From a virus: a DNA stretch of 25,896 nt. Below, piece by piece: positions 14,109 to 21,159 of the stretch. The notes under the pieces are model-generated. The model was not told the DNA's origin. It was given only the letters and a program-made list of their open reading frames with translations, and did not search any database. Positions within the stretch are counted from its first letter, which is position 1; each line of letters opens with the position of its first letter. The stretch spans positions 1-25,896 of IMG/VR virus record IMGVR_UViG_3300043410_000414; one strand, 5' to 3'. The position numbers and the translations under genes were made by a program.

Positions 14109-14348
14109 TTAAACTCCAAAATGTTGTTTGACAGCTTCAGTGCATCGTTGTTTAACACCTTCAGCCATATTATGGTCATAGGTGGTTCTAACAATATCAA
14201 CTATTTTAGTATCGTTAATTGCTTTAATGCACTCGTCGATAATCATTTTAGCAAACGCAGTTTGCATATCTGGATTAATGCTAGGATAGTGGCTACCACC
14301 TGCTTGCAACGACAGCTGATGCAATTTTGGATTTTTGATTTCAGACAT
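14109..14348 (-). CDS. Hypothetical small protein, 79 aa
   Basis: Unknown. A polar start (MSEIKNPKLHQLSLQAGGSH) precedes a long helix with DECIKAINDTKIVDIVRTTY and a C-terminal helix. The ATG at 14348 has AGGA 6 nt upstream and overlaps the exonuclease end by 8 nt. Only one base separates it from the next gene. Confidence 0.82.
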   Translation of the reverse strand: MSEIKNPKLHQLSLQAGGSHYPSINPDMQTAFAKMIIDECIKAINDTKIVDIVRTTYDHNMAEGVKQRCTEAVKQHFGV

Positions 14349-15369
14349 ATTCTTTCCTAAGTTTGTCAACAATTTCTTCTGCTTCTGGATAACTTGCTGA
14401 CAAAAATTCTGTATAGCTTACAGCCTGTTCACCAATTTTAACCAGATTGTGCTTGCCACAGAACTTCATGAACTTTACACCCACCTGAGGTATTTGTTTG
14501 GTAACAGAGTTTTCTGCAATAGTTTCTGCGATCCATACTTTAACATGATCTGGTTGTGCAGTCAAGTCAATCAGTGTACGGTTACGTTCATAGTCATCTA
14601 GCACACGATGTTCGTTTTCATTATGGTCAACCCAACGCTGAAGCATGAGATTGTTCCAATTGAATCCTTTACGATCCATGTCAGCAAAGGCTTCTTGTAA
14701 GCCAACCTTGTTCTTACTGCCCTTGGTACGAACACCAGGAAACGCAGAGAACACATTGTCGCTTACATCGCCACGCATACACTTTTCAAACAGTAACCAT
14801 TTTGGATCTGGGATGGTCTTGGGTTCCTTGGTCTTTTTATCAACCACTCGTTTGCCTTTGCCATCAAAGATACCATCCAATGTGTGCAATTCATCTGCAA
14901 CACCATTGTACTGTTTGACGTTGGATGCCAGTAACTGGTGGTAATCAGTGTCACTAGAAACAATCACATGTTCATCGTGAGGGTGACTTTGTATCCATCC
15001 TGCCACCAGGTCATCTGCTTCGAGGTTGGGGTGCCGGAGCACAGTACAATTTGACTTTTCTGTGAAGAATGTTTTGAGGTCGTCAAACGCTTGCCAGAAG
15101 GCTGTGTCTTCCTCAATCTCTTTGTCTGTGAGAGCAGCTCGAGCCACAGCTCGATTCTTTTTGTACGGCTCATAGTAGTCCTTACGCCATGAGCGACCTT
15201 CTAAACAAATCACCACGTGATTGGCTCGTTGGTCACGCCAGGCTTTGTATATGCTGGCAAGGGTTACATGAATAGCAAAGCCCACTTTTTCTTCTAGTGT
15301 GCTTGCCCGGTGCGCCGCATGGCGGGCCCGAAAGAATGTGTTAGCGGTGTCGACAATCAGATAGTTCAT
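14341..15369 (-). CDS. 5'-3' exonuclease (T4 RNase H / FEN1-type)
   Basis: 342 aa, related to T4 RNase H and the 5' nuclease of PolI. It would remove RNA primers and flaps during lagging-strand synthesis. Metal ligands are in their usual order: D7 in LIVDTANT; the RKDYYEPYKKNR helix (62-73); E117, D119 and D120 in LEADDLV; D140 and D142 in SSDTDYHQL; D201 and D205 in MRGDVSDN. A helix-hairpin-helix-like FPGVRTKGSKNKVG stretch follows at 210-223. T4 RNase H is about 305 aa; the extra length is in the C-terminal half. The start is fixed by D7 near the N-terminus. There is no ribosome site, and the promoter directly upstream predicts a leaderless message. Confidence 0.94.
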   Translation of the reverse strand: MNYLIVDTANTFFRARHAAHRASTLEEKVGFAIHVTLASIYKAWRDQRANHVVICLEGRSWRKDYYEPYKKNRAVARAALTDKEIEEDTAFWQAFDDLKTFFTEKSNCTVLRHPNLEADDLVAGWIQSHPHDEHVIVSSDTDYHQLLASNVKQYNGVADELHTLDGIFDGKGKRVVDKKTKEPKTIPDPKWLLFEKCMRGDVSDNVFSAFPGVRTKGSKNKVGLQEAFADMDRKGFNWNNLMLQRWVDHNENEHRVLDDYERNRTLIDLTAQPDHVKVWIAETIAENSVTKQIPQVGVKFMKFCGKHNLVKIGEQAVSYTEFLSASYPEAEEIVDKLRKEYV

Positions 15370-15375
15370 AGAGAT

Positions 15376-15404
15376 ATAATAGCATATATTTATCTCCGTG
15401 TCAA
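15376..15404 (-). promoter_or_regulatory. Sigma-70 promoter for the exonuclease (leaderless)
   Basis: Minus strand TTGACA (15404-15399), 17-nt spacer, TATTAT (15381-15376) with TG-C upstream. The expected start site, about 7 nt after the -10, coincides with the ATG (15369). A GATAAATA sequence, like a cyanophage late box, sits in the spacer (15394-15387). Confidence 0.87.
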
Positions 15405-15410
15405 GCCAAA

Positions 15411-15728
15411 TTAGTCCGTTTTGGGCGGATTCTTTACTAGCTCTAGTACCACTTGCAATCGTTCAAGTTGGTCCTTGACTGTGGGATGGTCCATGTATTC
15501 TAGCAGATCACTAATTAACTGCTCTAGACCTACTGACTTTTTGAGAGAGTCCGGAATTGGATAATCCATTTGGACATCGTTACCGTAAAATTGGCAAGTT
15601 GAAGTTGGTGTTGCTAGTTGTATAAGATCGCCGTAACGAGGTGCTTGCGAGAATCTAATACGCTCTTTAGCAATGTTATAGTCGTGCTTGGGTACAAGTC
15701 TTGCACCGTTGATGTGTACAGCAATCAT
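15411..15728 (-). CDS. Hypothetical protein, 105 aa
   Basis: Unknown. N-terminal beta-rich segment (IAVHINGARLVPKHDY, then RYGDLIQLATP), typical of a small tail- or neck-associated beta domain. The C-terminus is helical (LEQLISDLLEYM, LERLQVVLELV). ATGA overlap with the upstream gene; its stop lies 7 nt from the -35 of the exonuclease promoter. Confidence 0.83.
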   Translation of the reverse strand: MIAVHINGARLVPKHDYNIAKERIRFSQAPRYGDLIQLATPTSTCQFYGNDVQMDYPIPDSLKKSVGLEQLISDLLEYMDHPTVKDQLERLQVVLELVKNPPKTD

Positions 15729-15964
15729 TTGCCGTATGCAGGATTTGGAACTTCCAGTTCAAATACATGGAAGATGTTGTTTGATTTGTCCGAAAGTATG
15801 GCCAAGGTACGTGCTTTTTCAGCTTCGTCTCTTGTACCAAAAAAGCCTGACCCAATGGCACTGGTCATACCAGATACTGCGGCCGGATTGAAATAGAAGC
15901 TGGTACTACTCTGACTCAACAGCATGTAGATACTAAGTGTAGCAGGAGCTTCTAATGGTTTCAT
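15725..15964 (-). CDS. Hypothetical small protein, 79 aa
   Basis: Unknown. Ser/Gly/Ala-rich beta pattern (YMLLSQSSTSFYFNPAAVSG) then GSGFFGTRDEAEKARTLAIL and a final strand (IFHVFELEVPNP). No signal peptide. Coupled by ATGA at both ends between two unknown genes. Confidence 0.83.
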   Translation of the reverse strand: MKPLEAPATLSIYMLLSQSSTSFYFNPAAVSGMTSAIGSGFFGTRDEAEKARTLAILSDKSNNIFHVFELEVPNPAYGK

Positions 15965-16350
15965 GACATTTCGGTTCTGCCATTACCAAGATCTCGGCGG
16001 TTGATAACACGTTCGCCAGTTTGGTTAGCTTCCCATTGTTCAAAGTTTTCCATGACCACATTTCGGCAAATATCCTGGAACCAACGTTCTACAATCTGTT
16101 GGTCATCCTTGCCACTGTAGCCTGCCTTGACCAACTTGGCAACAAAGAACTCGTTCCAGTCTAGCTCAAATGCACCATTGCCTGGGTTGTCTTCTTCTAA
16201 TTCAACGTTGATAACTGCCACATAAGGTTCTTTCTTCTTAGTGGCAATTTCCTTGGGATTCTTGGCCTTGGCTTTGACTGTCACGGTTTTAGCCGCGACA
16301 GTTTTTTTAGCAGGTGCTTTTTTAGCTGGCGCTTTTTTTGCGGTAGCCAT
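15961..16350 (-). CDS. Protein with histone-H1-like basic tail, 129 aa
   Basis: Residues 2-30 are Ala/Lys/Pro repeats (ATAKKAPAKKAPAKKTVAAK) like the tails of histone H1 and bacterial Hc1/AlgP-type proteins, suggesting DNA or RNA binding. The acidic, folded part (about 47-129) has strands VAVINVELEEDN and a helix QIVERWFQDICRNVVM; I do not recognise it. The ATG at 16350 overlaps the queE stop (TAATG), with GGGG about 7 nt upstream. A longer frame would start inside queE. A role in genome packaging or condensation is inference. Confidence 0.83.
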   Translation of the reverse strand: MATAKKAPAKKAPAKKTVAAKTVTVKAKAKNPKEIATKKKEPYVAVINVELEEDNPGNGAFELDWNEFFVAKLVKAGYSGKDDQQIVERWFQDICRNVVMENFEQWEANQTGERVINRRDLGNGRTEMS

Positions 16351-17243
16351 TATTTGCCCCAGCCATTGCCCCAAAGGTCAACGTGCAAGCGAGGACTGTA
16401 GTTGTATCCTAGCTTGAGTGCCATGTCAGCAACTTCCTTCTTGTTAATATCATACAACTCAGTGGTACCACCAACTGGCATGATATACACTTCACCCATG
16501 AAGCCTGCTCTGCGATAGTCGTCAACAGCTTGTTGAACTTCTAACATGCTGTCTTGTGAGCTTACAACAAACTTCAAGTATGTAACACCATACTGTTGAT
16601 ATTGAGCAACAACTTCTGGCTTGATTGCATCTTCACGCTTTTCTCCGCTGGAGCTCAACTTTGGACTAACACTGAATTGCATTTCACGGAAACGTCCGAT
16701 GTACTTTTGATGATCATCTTCATTAATACCGCGCCATTCAGTGTGCCATGCTTCAATAACTTCGCAGAACTCTTCGCTGAGTTCCTGAGTACCATTTGTT
16801 TCAAAGGTGATATTGTCAAGACCAATCATGCCTGGATGTGACAACAGTTCAGGATAAAATTTCTGCCAGCCTAGCAACGGCTCGCCGCCAGTGATAACAA
16901 GATGCACATTGTTACCAGTGAACTGACGCCAGTTACCGTTGGGAGTATTTTTCAACAGCTCTCTAACAACTTCATGTACATCCATGGTTGGACTTAGATC
17001 TTTGAAACGTGGATCCCAACTTGCATAGCTGTCGCATCCAGTATGTACCAATGGCAGTTCTGCAAATGTTTTGTATTTGCTAGGCTCAACCAATCCTCGT
17101 TCTTTACTGGTCTCACCTAGTGGCATACCAAACCCACCACAGGTAAAATTACAACCAAATGTGCGTAAAAACACACTAGGTACACCTACATAACGTCCTT
17201 CGCCTTGTAGGCTGTAGAAGATTTCGCTGACTTTAAGTTTCAT
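16350..17243 (-). CDS. queE: 7-carboxy-7-deazaguanine synthase, divergent radical SAM
   Basis: 297 aa. QueE turns 6-carboxytetrahydropterin into 7-carboxy-7-deazaguanine with SAM and a 4Fe-4S cluster. Visible: FYSLQGEG (9-16), typical of QueE; GCNFTC (30-35); TGGEPLL (118-124); ETNGTQ. Cluster cysteines appear to be C31, C35 and C70 (in HTGCDSYASWDP), a C-x3-C-x34-C spacing instead of the usual C-x3-C-x2-C. The insertion (about 36-69) includes GMPLGETSKERG. AAGGA precedes the ATG, which overlaps the epimerase stop (ATGA). It acts after QueD, encoded 1.3 kb upstream; the product would feed preQ0 for DNA or tRNA modification. Confidence 0.92.
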   Translation of the reverse strand: MKLKVSEIFYSLQGEGRYVGVPSVFLRTFGCNFTCGGFGMPLGETSKERGLVEPSKYKTFAELPLVHTGCDSYASWDPRFKDLSPTMDVHEVVRELLKNTPNGNWRQFTGNNVHLVITGGEPLLGWQKFYPELLSHPGMIGLDNITFETNGTQELSEEFCEVIEAWHTEWRGINEDDHQKYIGRFREMQFSVSPKLSSSGEKREDAIKPEVVAQYQQYGVTYLKFVVSSQDSMLEVQQAVDDYRRAGFMGEVYIMPVGGTTELYDINKKEVADMALKLGYNYSPRLHVDLWGNGWGK

Positions 17244-18106
17244 AGTATTTCCTTAGATATTTTATTGTATAGCATTTCAAAGTTGTCGTCTAGCCACTGA
17301 TCTACCGTTTGTGGTTTCCAGTCTGGCAAGACCGATAATAGTTTATTTAGGTTTGCACCGTTCTCCCACTGATATTTTTCAATCATGTGTTCGGGCATAG
17401 GAGCAATGACAACCTGTGCGTTTTCTATGCCCACACGCTTTTGTATCAGTTTAGCAATGTCTTCAAAGGTCAATTGATGACCACTGCCAATGTTGTACAC
17501 ACCGCTGACTGCTTTGTCTTTGAGTGCAAGCATGCCTTTAATACAATCGTCTACGCTGATAAAGTCACGTAGACCCATGCGTCCATTGTGATGCCATACT
17601 GTTAGCTTGCGTGTGGTGATAGCACTTTCAATGTATCTGCGTATAGGACTGGGTTGATTCTTGTGTCCTTCGTTGCGTCCGTACACATTGAAGAAACGCA
17701 TGCCTTGTACAGGAACACTGAATTCTTGTTCAGCACACCACATGTCAATGGTGATCTTGCTCACACCATATGGATGTTGTGGTTGGAAAGGCCCCCATTC
17801 TGGACTGTTTGACCAAGGTCCATATACACTAGCTGAACTTGCATAGGTAATACCGCAGTTGTGTAATTCAGCGAAACGAATCCAGGCCTGGGTGTCTTCA
17901 ATGTTTTTTCTAACCAGTGCGTCCCAATCAAACACATTGGTCTCACTGATTGCCCCCATGTGAAAAATCCACTCAATGGGTTCTGTGGCTGTCCAGGTTT
18001 TGCCTCGATCAGCCCAGTCAAGGCTGTGTACATTATAGCCTTGATCTATCAAATGCTTTTTAAGCTCGCTTCCTATGAAGCCACGATCACCGGTTACTAT
18101 TATCAT
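17240..18106 (-). CDS. NAD-dependent sugar epimerase (HldD-like)
   Basis: 288 aa, extended short-chain dehydrogenase fold. Gly-rich GDRGFIG (6-12), SSASVYG (90-96) and the catalytic YGVSK (113-117). The motif GAISETNVFDWDALV is like ADP-L-glycero-D-manno-heptose 6-epimerase (HldD/RfaD), an enzyme for the LPS inner-core heptose. Substrate is not certain: other nucleotide-sugar epimerases share this layout. The ATG at 18106 overlaps the HIT-gene stop (ATGA); longer in-frame starts were rejected. The cytidylyltransferase at 19777 and GalE upstream point to sugar-nucleotide work. Confidence 0.9.
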   Translation of the reverse strand: MIIVTGDRGFIGSELKKHLIDQGYNVHSLDWADRGKTWTATEPIEWIFHMGAISETNVFDWDALVRKNIEDTQAWIRFAELHNCGITYASSASVYGPWSNSPEWGPFQPQHPYGVSKITIDMWCAEQEFSVPVQGMRFFNVYGRNEGHKNQPSPIRRYIESAITTRKLTVWHHNGRMGLRDFISVDDCIKGMLALKDKAVSGVYNIGSGHQLTFEDIAKLIQKRVGIENAQVVIAPMPEHMIEKYQWENGANLNKLLSVLPDWKPQTVDQWLDDNFEMLYNKISKEIL

Positions 18107-18540
18107 CTTTCTTCGTCCAACCAAGGCCACGTTCCCGCTGGTGCCGTTCTATAGTTGCCACGGCCCGGAATTGTATGTCGTACACCGCCCACCGGATCCT
18201 CGACGTCGCCCTTGCGACGGGGAATAAGATGGATGTGAGGCCACGGCACAGTTTGACCTGCAGCCTCGCCATAATTAAATCCAATGTTGAAACCATCCCA
18301 CTCACCTTCAAATACTTTCTGTTGTCCAAAATCAAATGCATCAGCGAACGCATCTCTTAATACATGTTTGCTATTCTGTTGTGGTACAAACAGCATGTGA
18401 CCAGGTGTGCAAGGATACTTGTCTAGGTATACTGCAACATGAAAATCTTGTCTAACTGTGTTGTCCCACGGAGCCGAGGATCCTGCATCGGCTTTTTCAT
18501 AGGGAATAGTATCAAAGATGCGTTCGTCTTGTAATGGCAT
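18103..18540 (-). CDS. HIT-family hydrolase/transferase
   Basis: 145 aa. The C-terminal block AGQTVPWPHIHLIPRRKGDV holds the HIT motif with H102 and H104, while the first histidine of the HxHxH triad is W100. H102 would be the nucleophile by position. After it comes DVEDPVGGVRHTIPGRGNY, as in the Ap4A-hydrolase branch; FNIGFNYGEAAGQ precedes it. The enzyme could cleave dinucleoside polyphosphates or nucleotide-phosphoramidates, or transfer nucleotides in the neighbouring sugar/deazapurine pathway. AAGGA lies 6 nt before the ATG, 3 nt after the queD-like stop. Confidence 0.9.
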   Translation of the reverse strand: MPLQDERIFDTIPYEKADAGSSAPWDNTVRQDFHVAVYLDKYPCTPGHMLFVPQQNSKHVLRDAFADAFDFGQQKVFEGEWDGFNIGFNYGEAAGQTVPWPHIHLIPRRKGDVEDPVGGVRHTIPGRGNYRTAPAGTWPWLDEER

Positions 18541-18543
18541 AGA

Positions 18544-19089
18544 TTATCCTTCGTAGATTGCAGAGTTGCCGCTGTGTTCAAATACTTCAACAGTATACAG
18601 TTTAACACGCTGATGCTCATCGCCTAGCAAGTTTTTATATACGTTGGTTGGATCTGAGCGCAACCAATGCGCCACCCAATCATAAACATATTCAGCAAAT
18701 GCTTCACAACCCACAGCAGGCAGTGTTACCAAATTGACAACACCTTGTGATCCGACTGGGTGTGCTTGAACGTCTTCGGGTTTTCCGTTGAGTTCTGAAT
18801 TCGCACTCCAACCGGCCATTGCCTGGAACTGCTCAAGGAGTGGATCGTCTTGGGCAATGACCATGGTGTGATCAAAGGTTTTCTCAAGGAATGCTTTAAC
18901 ATCGTCTAGACCTCCAAAGTCTTGTACCCAGTTGCGTTCATCTAGTTCATCTGCTTCAAATGTTAAGCGAAAACCTAGACTGTATCCATGTAGCAAACTG
19001 CAATGCGAGTGTGTGGCTTTCCATTGTCGGAAACAACAGGAAAGCCCACGATCGTTGCCATAGGTTTTTGTACTAAAACGACGTGCCAT
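18544..19089 (-). CDS. queD: QueD-like 6-carboxytetrahydropterin synthase, copy 1
   Basis: 181 aa, 6-pyruvoyl-tetrahydropterin synthase superfamily. Landmarks: SHCSLLHGYS (28-37) with C30 at the catalytic-cysteine position and H34; Y36 stands where the second His of the canonical HGH zinc motif is expected. Then WVQDFGGL (54-61) and DHTMVIAQDDP with D73-H74. The C-terminus has VEVFEHSGNSA, where the substrate-binding glutamate would be E. QueD makes 6-carboxytetrahydropterin for queuosine-type bases. A promoter (19120-19148) precedes it, and GGAG lies 8 nt before the ATG. HIT, epimerase and queE follow in one operon. Confidence 0.88.
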   Translation of the reverse strand: MARRFSTKTYGNDRGLSCCFRQWKATHSHCSLLHGYSLGFRLTFEADELDERNWVQDFGGLDDVKAFLEKTFDHTMVIAQDDPLLEQFQAMAGWSANSELNGKPEDVQAHPVGSQGVVNLVTLPAVGCEAFAEYVYDWVAHWLRSDPTNVYKNLLGDEHQRVKLYTVEVFEHSGNSAIYEG

Positions 19090-19119
19090 TGAAAATCTCC
19101 AAAGAGTTGTTGAAACAGT

Positions 19120-19148
19120 ATAATACTACGAAATCGTTTTAGTGTCAA
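19120..19148 (-). promoter_or_regulatory. Sigma-70 promoter for queD copy 1
   Basis: Minus strand TTGACA (19148-19143), 17-nt spacer, TATTAT (19125-19120). The -35 overlaps the stop of queD copy 2. AGTAT-T-ATACT (19118-19128) forms a small dyad over the -10. Confidence 0.85.
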
Positions 19149-19696
19149 GCAAAAAGATCTTCTTTCCACTCGCGATGACCTTCTCGGAAAGCCATGTTGC
19201 TCTGTGTTTCACGTACTTCCACACGATAGCACCAAAGACGCTTGCTTTCATGCTCGCCCCACATTTCCGGAATGTACACACCATTTACATATTTGTACAA
19301 TTGGTCTGCCAGGCTTTCGCATCCTAGGCTGTGAAGTACAATGATCTTGGCCATGTTCTTTTCTTGTAGCAATCGGAATGTTTCCATTTCTGGATCATCG
19401 TGTGCAACGATCAAGGTATGGTCAAATTGATCTTCCAAGAACTTTTTAAGCTCTTTGAGTCCGCCGTAGTCTGCGGCCCAATTGCGAGCATCCAGATTGT
19501 CTGTGCCAAAGTAAAACTTCATACTGAATGAATAACCATGTATCAGGTTGCAATGGCTGTCTGCTCGCCACTGACGATATGCACATGGAAATGCATCGTG
19601 GTATTCTTTGGTGCTGGTGTATTTGTATTGCACTGGATGACGTACATACTGTCTGTAGTCGTTGCTTACGTTTTCGTAATTAAAATCGTCTGACAT
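19145..19696 (-). CDS. queD: QueD-like 6-carboxytetrahydropterin synthase, copy 2
   Basis: 183 aa, paralogue of the next gene: shared RQW-(K/R)-A-SHC-x3-HGYS (C49, H53, Y55), AADYGGL (74-80) and FDHTLIVAHDDP with D92-H93, then VEVRETQSNMAFREG at the end. The second His of HGH is again Tyr. It has a longer N-terminus (about 30 residues) than copy 1. Only one QueD step exists in preQ0 synthesis, so the pair may form a hetero-oligomer or one may act on another pterin. AGGAG lies 7 nt before the ATG, and part of it is in a hairpin (19706-19724). Confidence 0.87.
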   Translation of the reverse strand: MSDDFNYENVSNDYRQYVRHPVQYKYTSTKEYHDAFPCAYRQWRADSHCNLIHGYSFSMKFYFGTDNLDARNWAADYGGLKELKKFLEDQFDHTLIVAHDDPEMETFRLLQEKNMAKIIVLHSLGCESLADQLYKYVNGVYIPEMWGEHESKRLWCYRVEVRETQSNMAFREGHREWKEDLFA

Positions 19697-19705
19697 GCTG
19701 ATTCT

Positions 19706-19724
19706 CCTATGTTATTAGCATAGG
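19706..19724 (-). promoter_or_regulatory. Hairpin overlapping the ribosome site of queD copy 2
   Basis: CCTATG/CATAGG arms of 6 bp (19706-19711, 19719-19724) with a 7-nt loop. The downstream arm includes the first bases of the AGGAG site, so folding would hide it. The rest of the 80-base gap holds only a poor -10-like TATACA and AGCGG/CCGCT arms; I see no convincing promoter. Confidence 0.4.
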
Positions 19725-19776
19725 CTGGCAGAGTTTGTATAGCGGGATGAAGCCAAAAGACCGCTTAAAAGAATAT

Positions 19777-20265
19777 TTACCGTGCGCTAGGACCACCAGT
19801 GTCATCACTGCCCACAGGGTCTGGTCCTAGTTTCTTCTTGAAGTCTTCTGCAAAGGCTACACGCTGGCGTAGCTCACTGGAACTGAAACTGTGATCACGT
19901 CCGTTGAAATATAGATCAATGCCGCGCTTGTGACAGATCTCGCGTCCTGTAAACTCTTTGCCTTCGTATTCTACACCAAGGATACGCACATCAATTGGCA
20001 GAATAAGCAATAGGTCTTCAAGGTCTTTTTCTGTGTTGTAGACCCATACTTCGTCTACATACTTGCAACCTACCAGTTGCAGTTGTCTTTCAACAATGCT
20101 TTGCACAGGTTTGTTCTTGCTAGGACGATCCAGTGTAGGATCATTCTGTAGCGCACAAATCAAGTATTCGCAGTGTTCTTTGGCCTCACGCAACATAGCA
20201 ATATGTCCTGCGTGAAGTAAATCAAATGTTGATGCTGTAAAGCCTACTTTTTTTCCGTTGATCAT
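19777..20265 (-). CDS. Cytidylyltransferase-like nucleotidyltransferase
   Basis: 162 aa. HxGH-type motif HAGH (18-21, in TFDLLHAGHIAML) and a C-terminal SSSELRQR (128-135) like the ISSTxLR motif of glycerol-3-phosphate, ethanolamine-phosphate and heptose-phosphate nucleotidyltransferases. The chemistry is NTP plus phosphorylated substrate to NDP-substrate. With the HldD-like epimerase 1.7 kb downstream, an HldE-type adenylyltransferase role is an attractive inference; CDP-glycerol or FAD-synthase-like roles are not excluded. The ATG at 20265 overlaps the upstream stop (ATGA). The C-terminal 25 residues are Gly/Pro/Asp-rich and probably disordered. Confidence 0.88.
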   Translation of the reverse strand: MINGKKVGFTASTFDLLHAGHIAMLREAKEHCEYLICALQNDPTLDRPSKNKPVQSIVERQLQLVGCKYVDEVWVYNTEKDLEDLLLILPIDVRILGVEYEGKEFTGREICHKRGIDLYFNGRDHSFSSSELRQRVAFAEDFKKKLGPDPVGSDDTGGPSAR

Positions 20266-20837
20266 TTTTCCCACCATTGTTCCCATGGAAATTCAATCCA
20301 GCTGGGTTCTTCATGTTTGTTAATAATTAGTCCTGAATAGTCCACGGTCTTAAATTCACTGGCCTGATTGTCAACAATGCAAGCAAAGCGAACTGTGTTA
20401 TTCCAAATTTTATCCCACTCGGGGTTTTGTGGCAAGCAACCGCTGGGCCAATCTTCTTTGATCCAGTTCAGTGTACGACCTGTGTCGTTGATGTCATCTA
20501 CAATGAGAATCTTTTTGCGTGTTGCAGGATCGCTACGAGTAGGATCTGTGCCATCTGCAACTTCATGTGAGTCTACACTTACATAACCAAAGGCATCTTC
20601 TGCCATCCATAGATTGCTTTCTGGGCCTAGGTCAGCATCTCGAAAACTGATGTTCAAGGTGTGCAGTGGAACGTCCATGTACTGGCTGATCATCACAGCA
20701 GGGATCAGGCCACCGCGTGTGATACCTACAATGTAGTCTGGGCGCCAGTTTTCAACTGCCATCTGACGCATGATATTGTGAACATATCCATTGAGTTGTG
20801 TGTGGTCAATGGTGATAATTTTATTGGGAGTAGTCAT
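20262..20837 (-). CDS. Phosphoribosyltransferase (type I)
   Basis: 191 aa. PRPP-binding loop ILIVDDINDTGRTL (110-123) and an N-terminal substrate loop GITRGGLIP (38-46), as in Gpt/hypoxanthine-type phosphoribosyltransferases. C-terminal EEPSWIEFPWEQWW is often seen at the end of this subgroup. It would salvage purines (or other bases) to nucleotides, which could serve dNTP supply or a deazapurine base made by the neighbouring pathway. Start ATG at 20837 overlaps the upstream gene by 17 nt, with only a weak ribosome site. Confidence 0.9.
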   Translation of the reverse strand: MTTPNKIITIDHTQLNGYVHNIMRQMAVENWRPDYIVGITRGGLIPAVMISQYMDVPLHTLNISFRDADLGPESNLWMAEDAFGYVSVDSHEVADGTDPTRSDPATRKKILIVDDINDTGRTLNWIKEDWPSGCLPQNPEWDKIWNNTVRFACIVDNQASEFKTVDYSGLIINKHEEPSWIEFPWEQWWEK

Positions 20838-21159
20838 AGTCTGGTACTTTACAATCGTGGTTGATAATAGCTTCTGGGAACTTTAACATGAACAAACTGG
20901 CTTCTGGTGCAAACTCTTCACGAAGATGTATGATATAACCACTGTTGTCATTGAACTTGTGACTCCAGTCGCTGTGCTTGCCCATGCGTATACGATAACT
21001 TTTCTCGTTAACTTGCTTGTGGCGTGTCCAATGCTCGTCGGTAATCTCTTGTGCTTCAGCACCCATCATGACCCAGAAGTCCACCATCTCTTGTGAGAGA
21101 GCATTGGTATGGATCTTAAACGGACGAAGTGCTACTACGCCGGGAGAGATAACTTTCAT
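20821..21159 (-). CDS. Hypothetical protein, 112 aa
   Basis: Unknown. Alpha/beta pattern with conserved-looking HWTRHKQVNEKSYRIRMGKH and a beta hairpin DNSGYIIHLREEF, ending in an acidic tail (DCKVPDYDYSQ). GGGAA precedes the ATG at 5 nt. The start overlaps the cupin gene by 44 nt, the longest overlap in the window; no better internal start was seen. Confidence 0.78.
   Translation of the reverse strand: MKVISPGVVALRPFKIHTNALSQEMVDFWVMMGAEAQEITDEHWTRHKQVNEKSYRIRMGKHSDWSHKFNDNSGYIIHLREEFAPEASLFMLKFPEAIINHDCKVPDYDYSQ

Noticed and set aside
15678-15896. Plus-strand frames across the 105-aa and 79-aa genes
   Set aside because: They run opposite two coupled minus-strand genes with ATGA overlaps, with no plus-strand promoter in the region.
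16265-16345. Repetitive stretch in the basic-tail gene as a DNA repeat element
   Set aside because: The repetition is explained by codons for the Ala/Lys/Pro tail; it is in-frame and confined to the coding sequence.
20785-20815. TTGACC-17-TATGTT in the phosphoribosyltransferase gene
   Set aside because: The -10 match is poor and it lies well inside a coding region with no gene start nearby.
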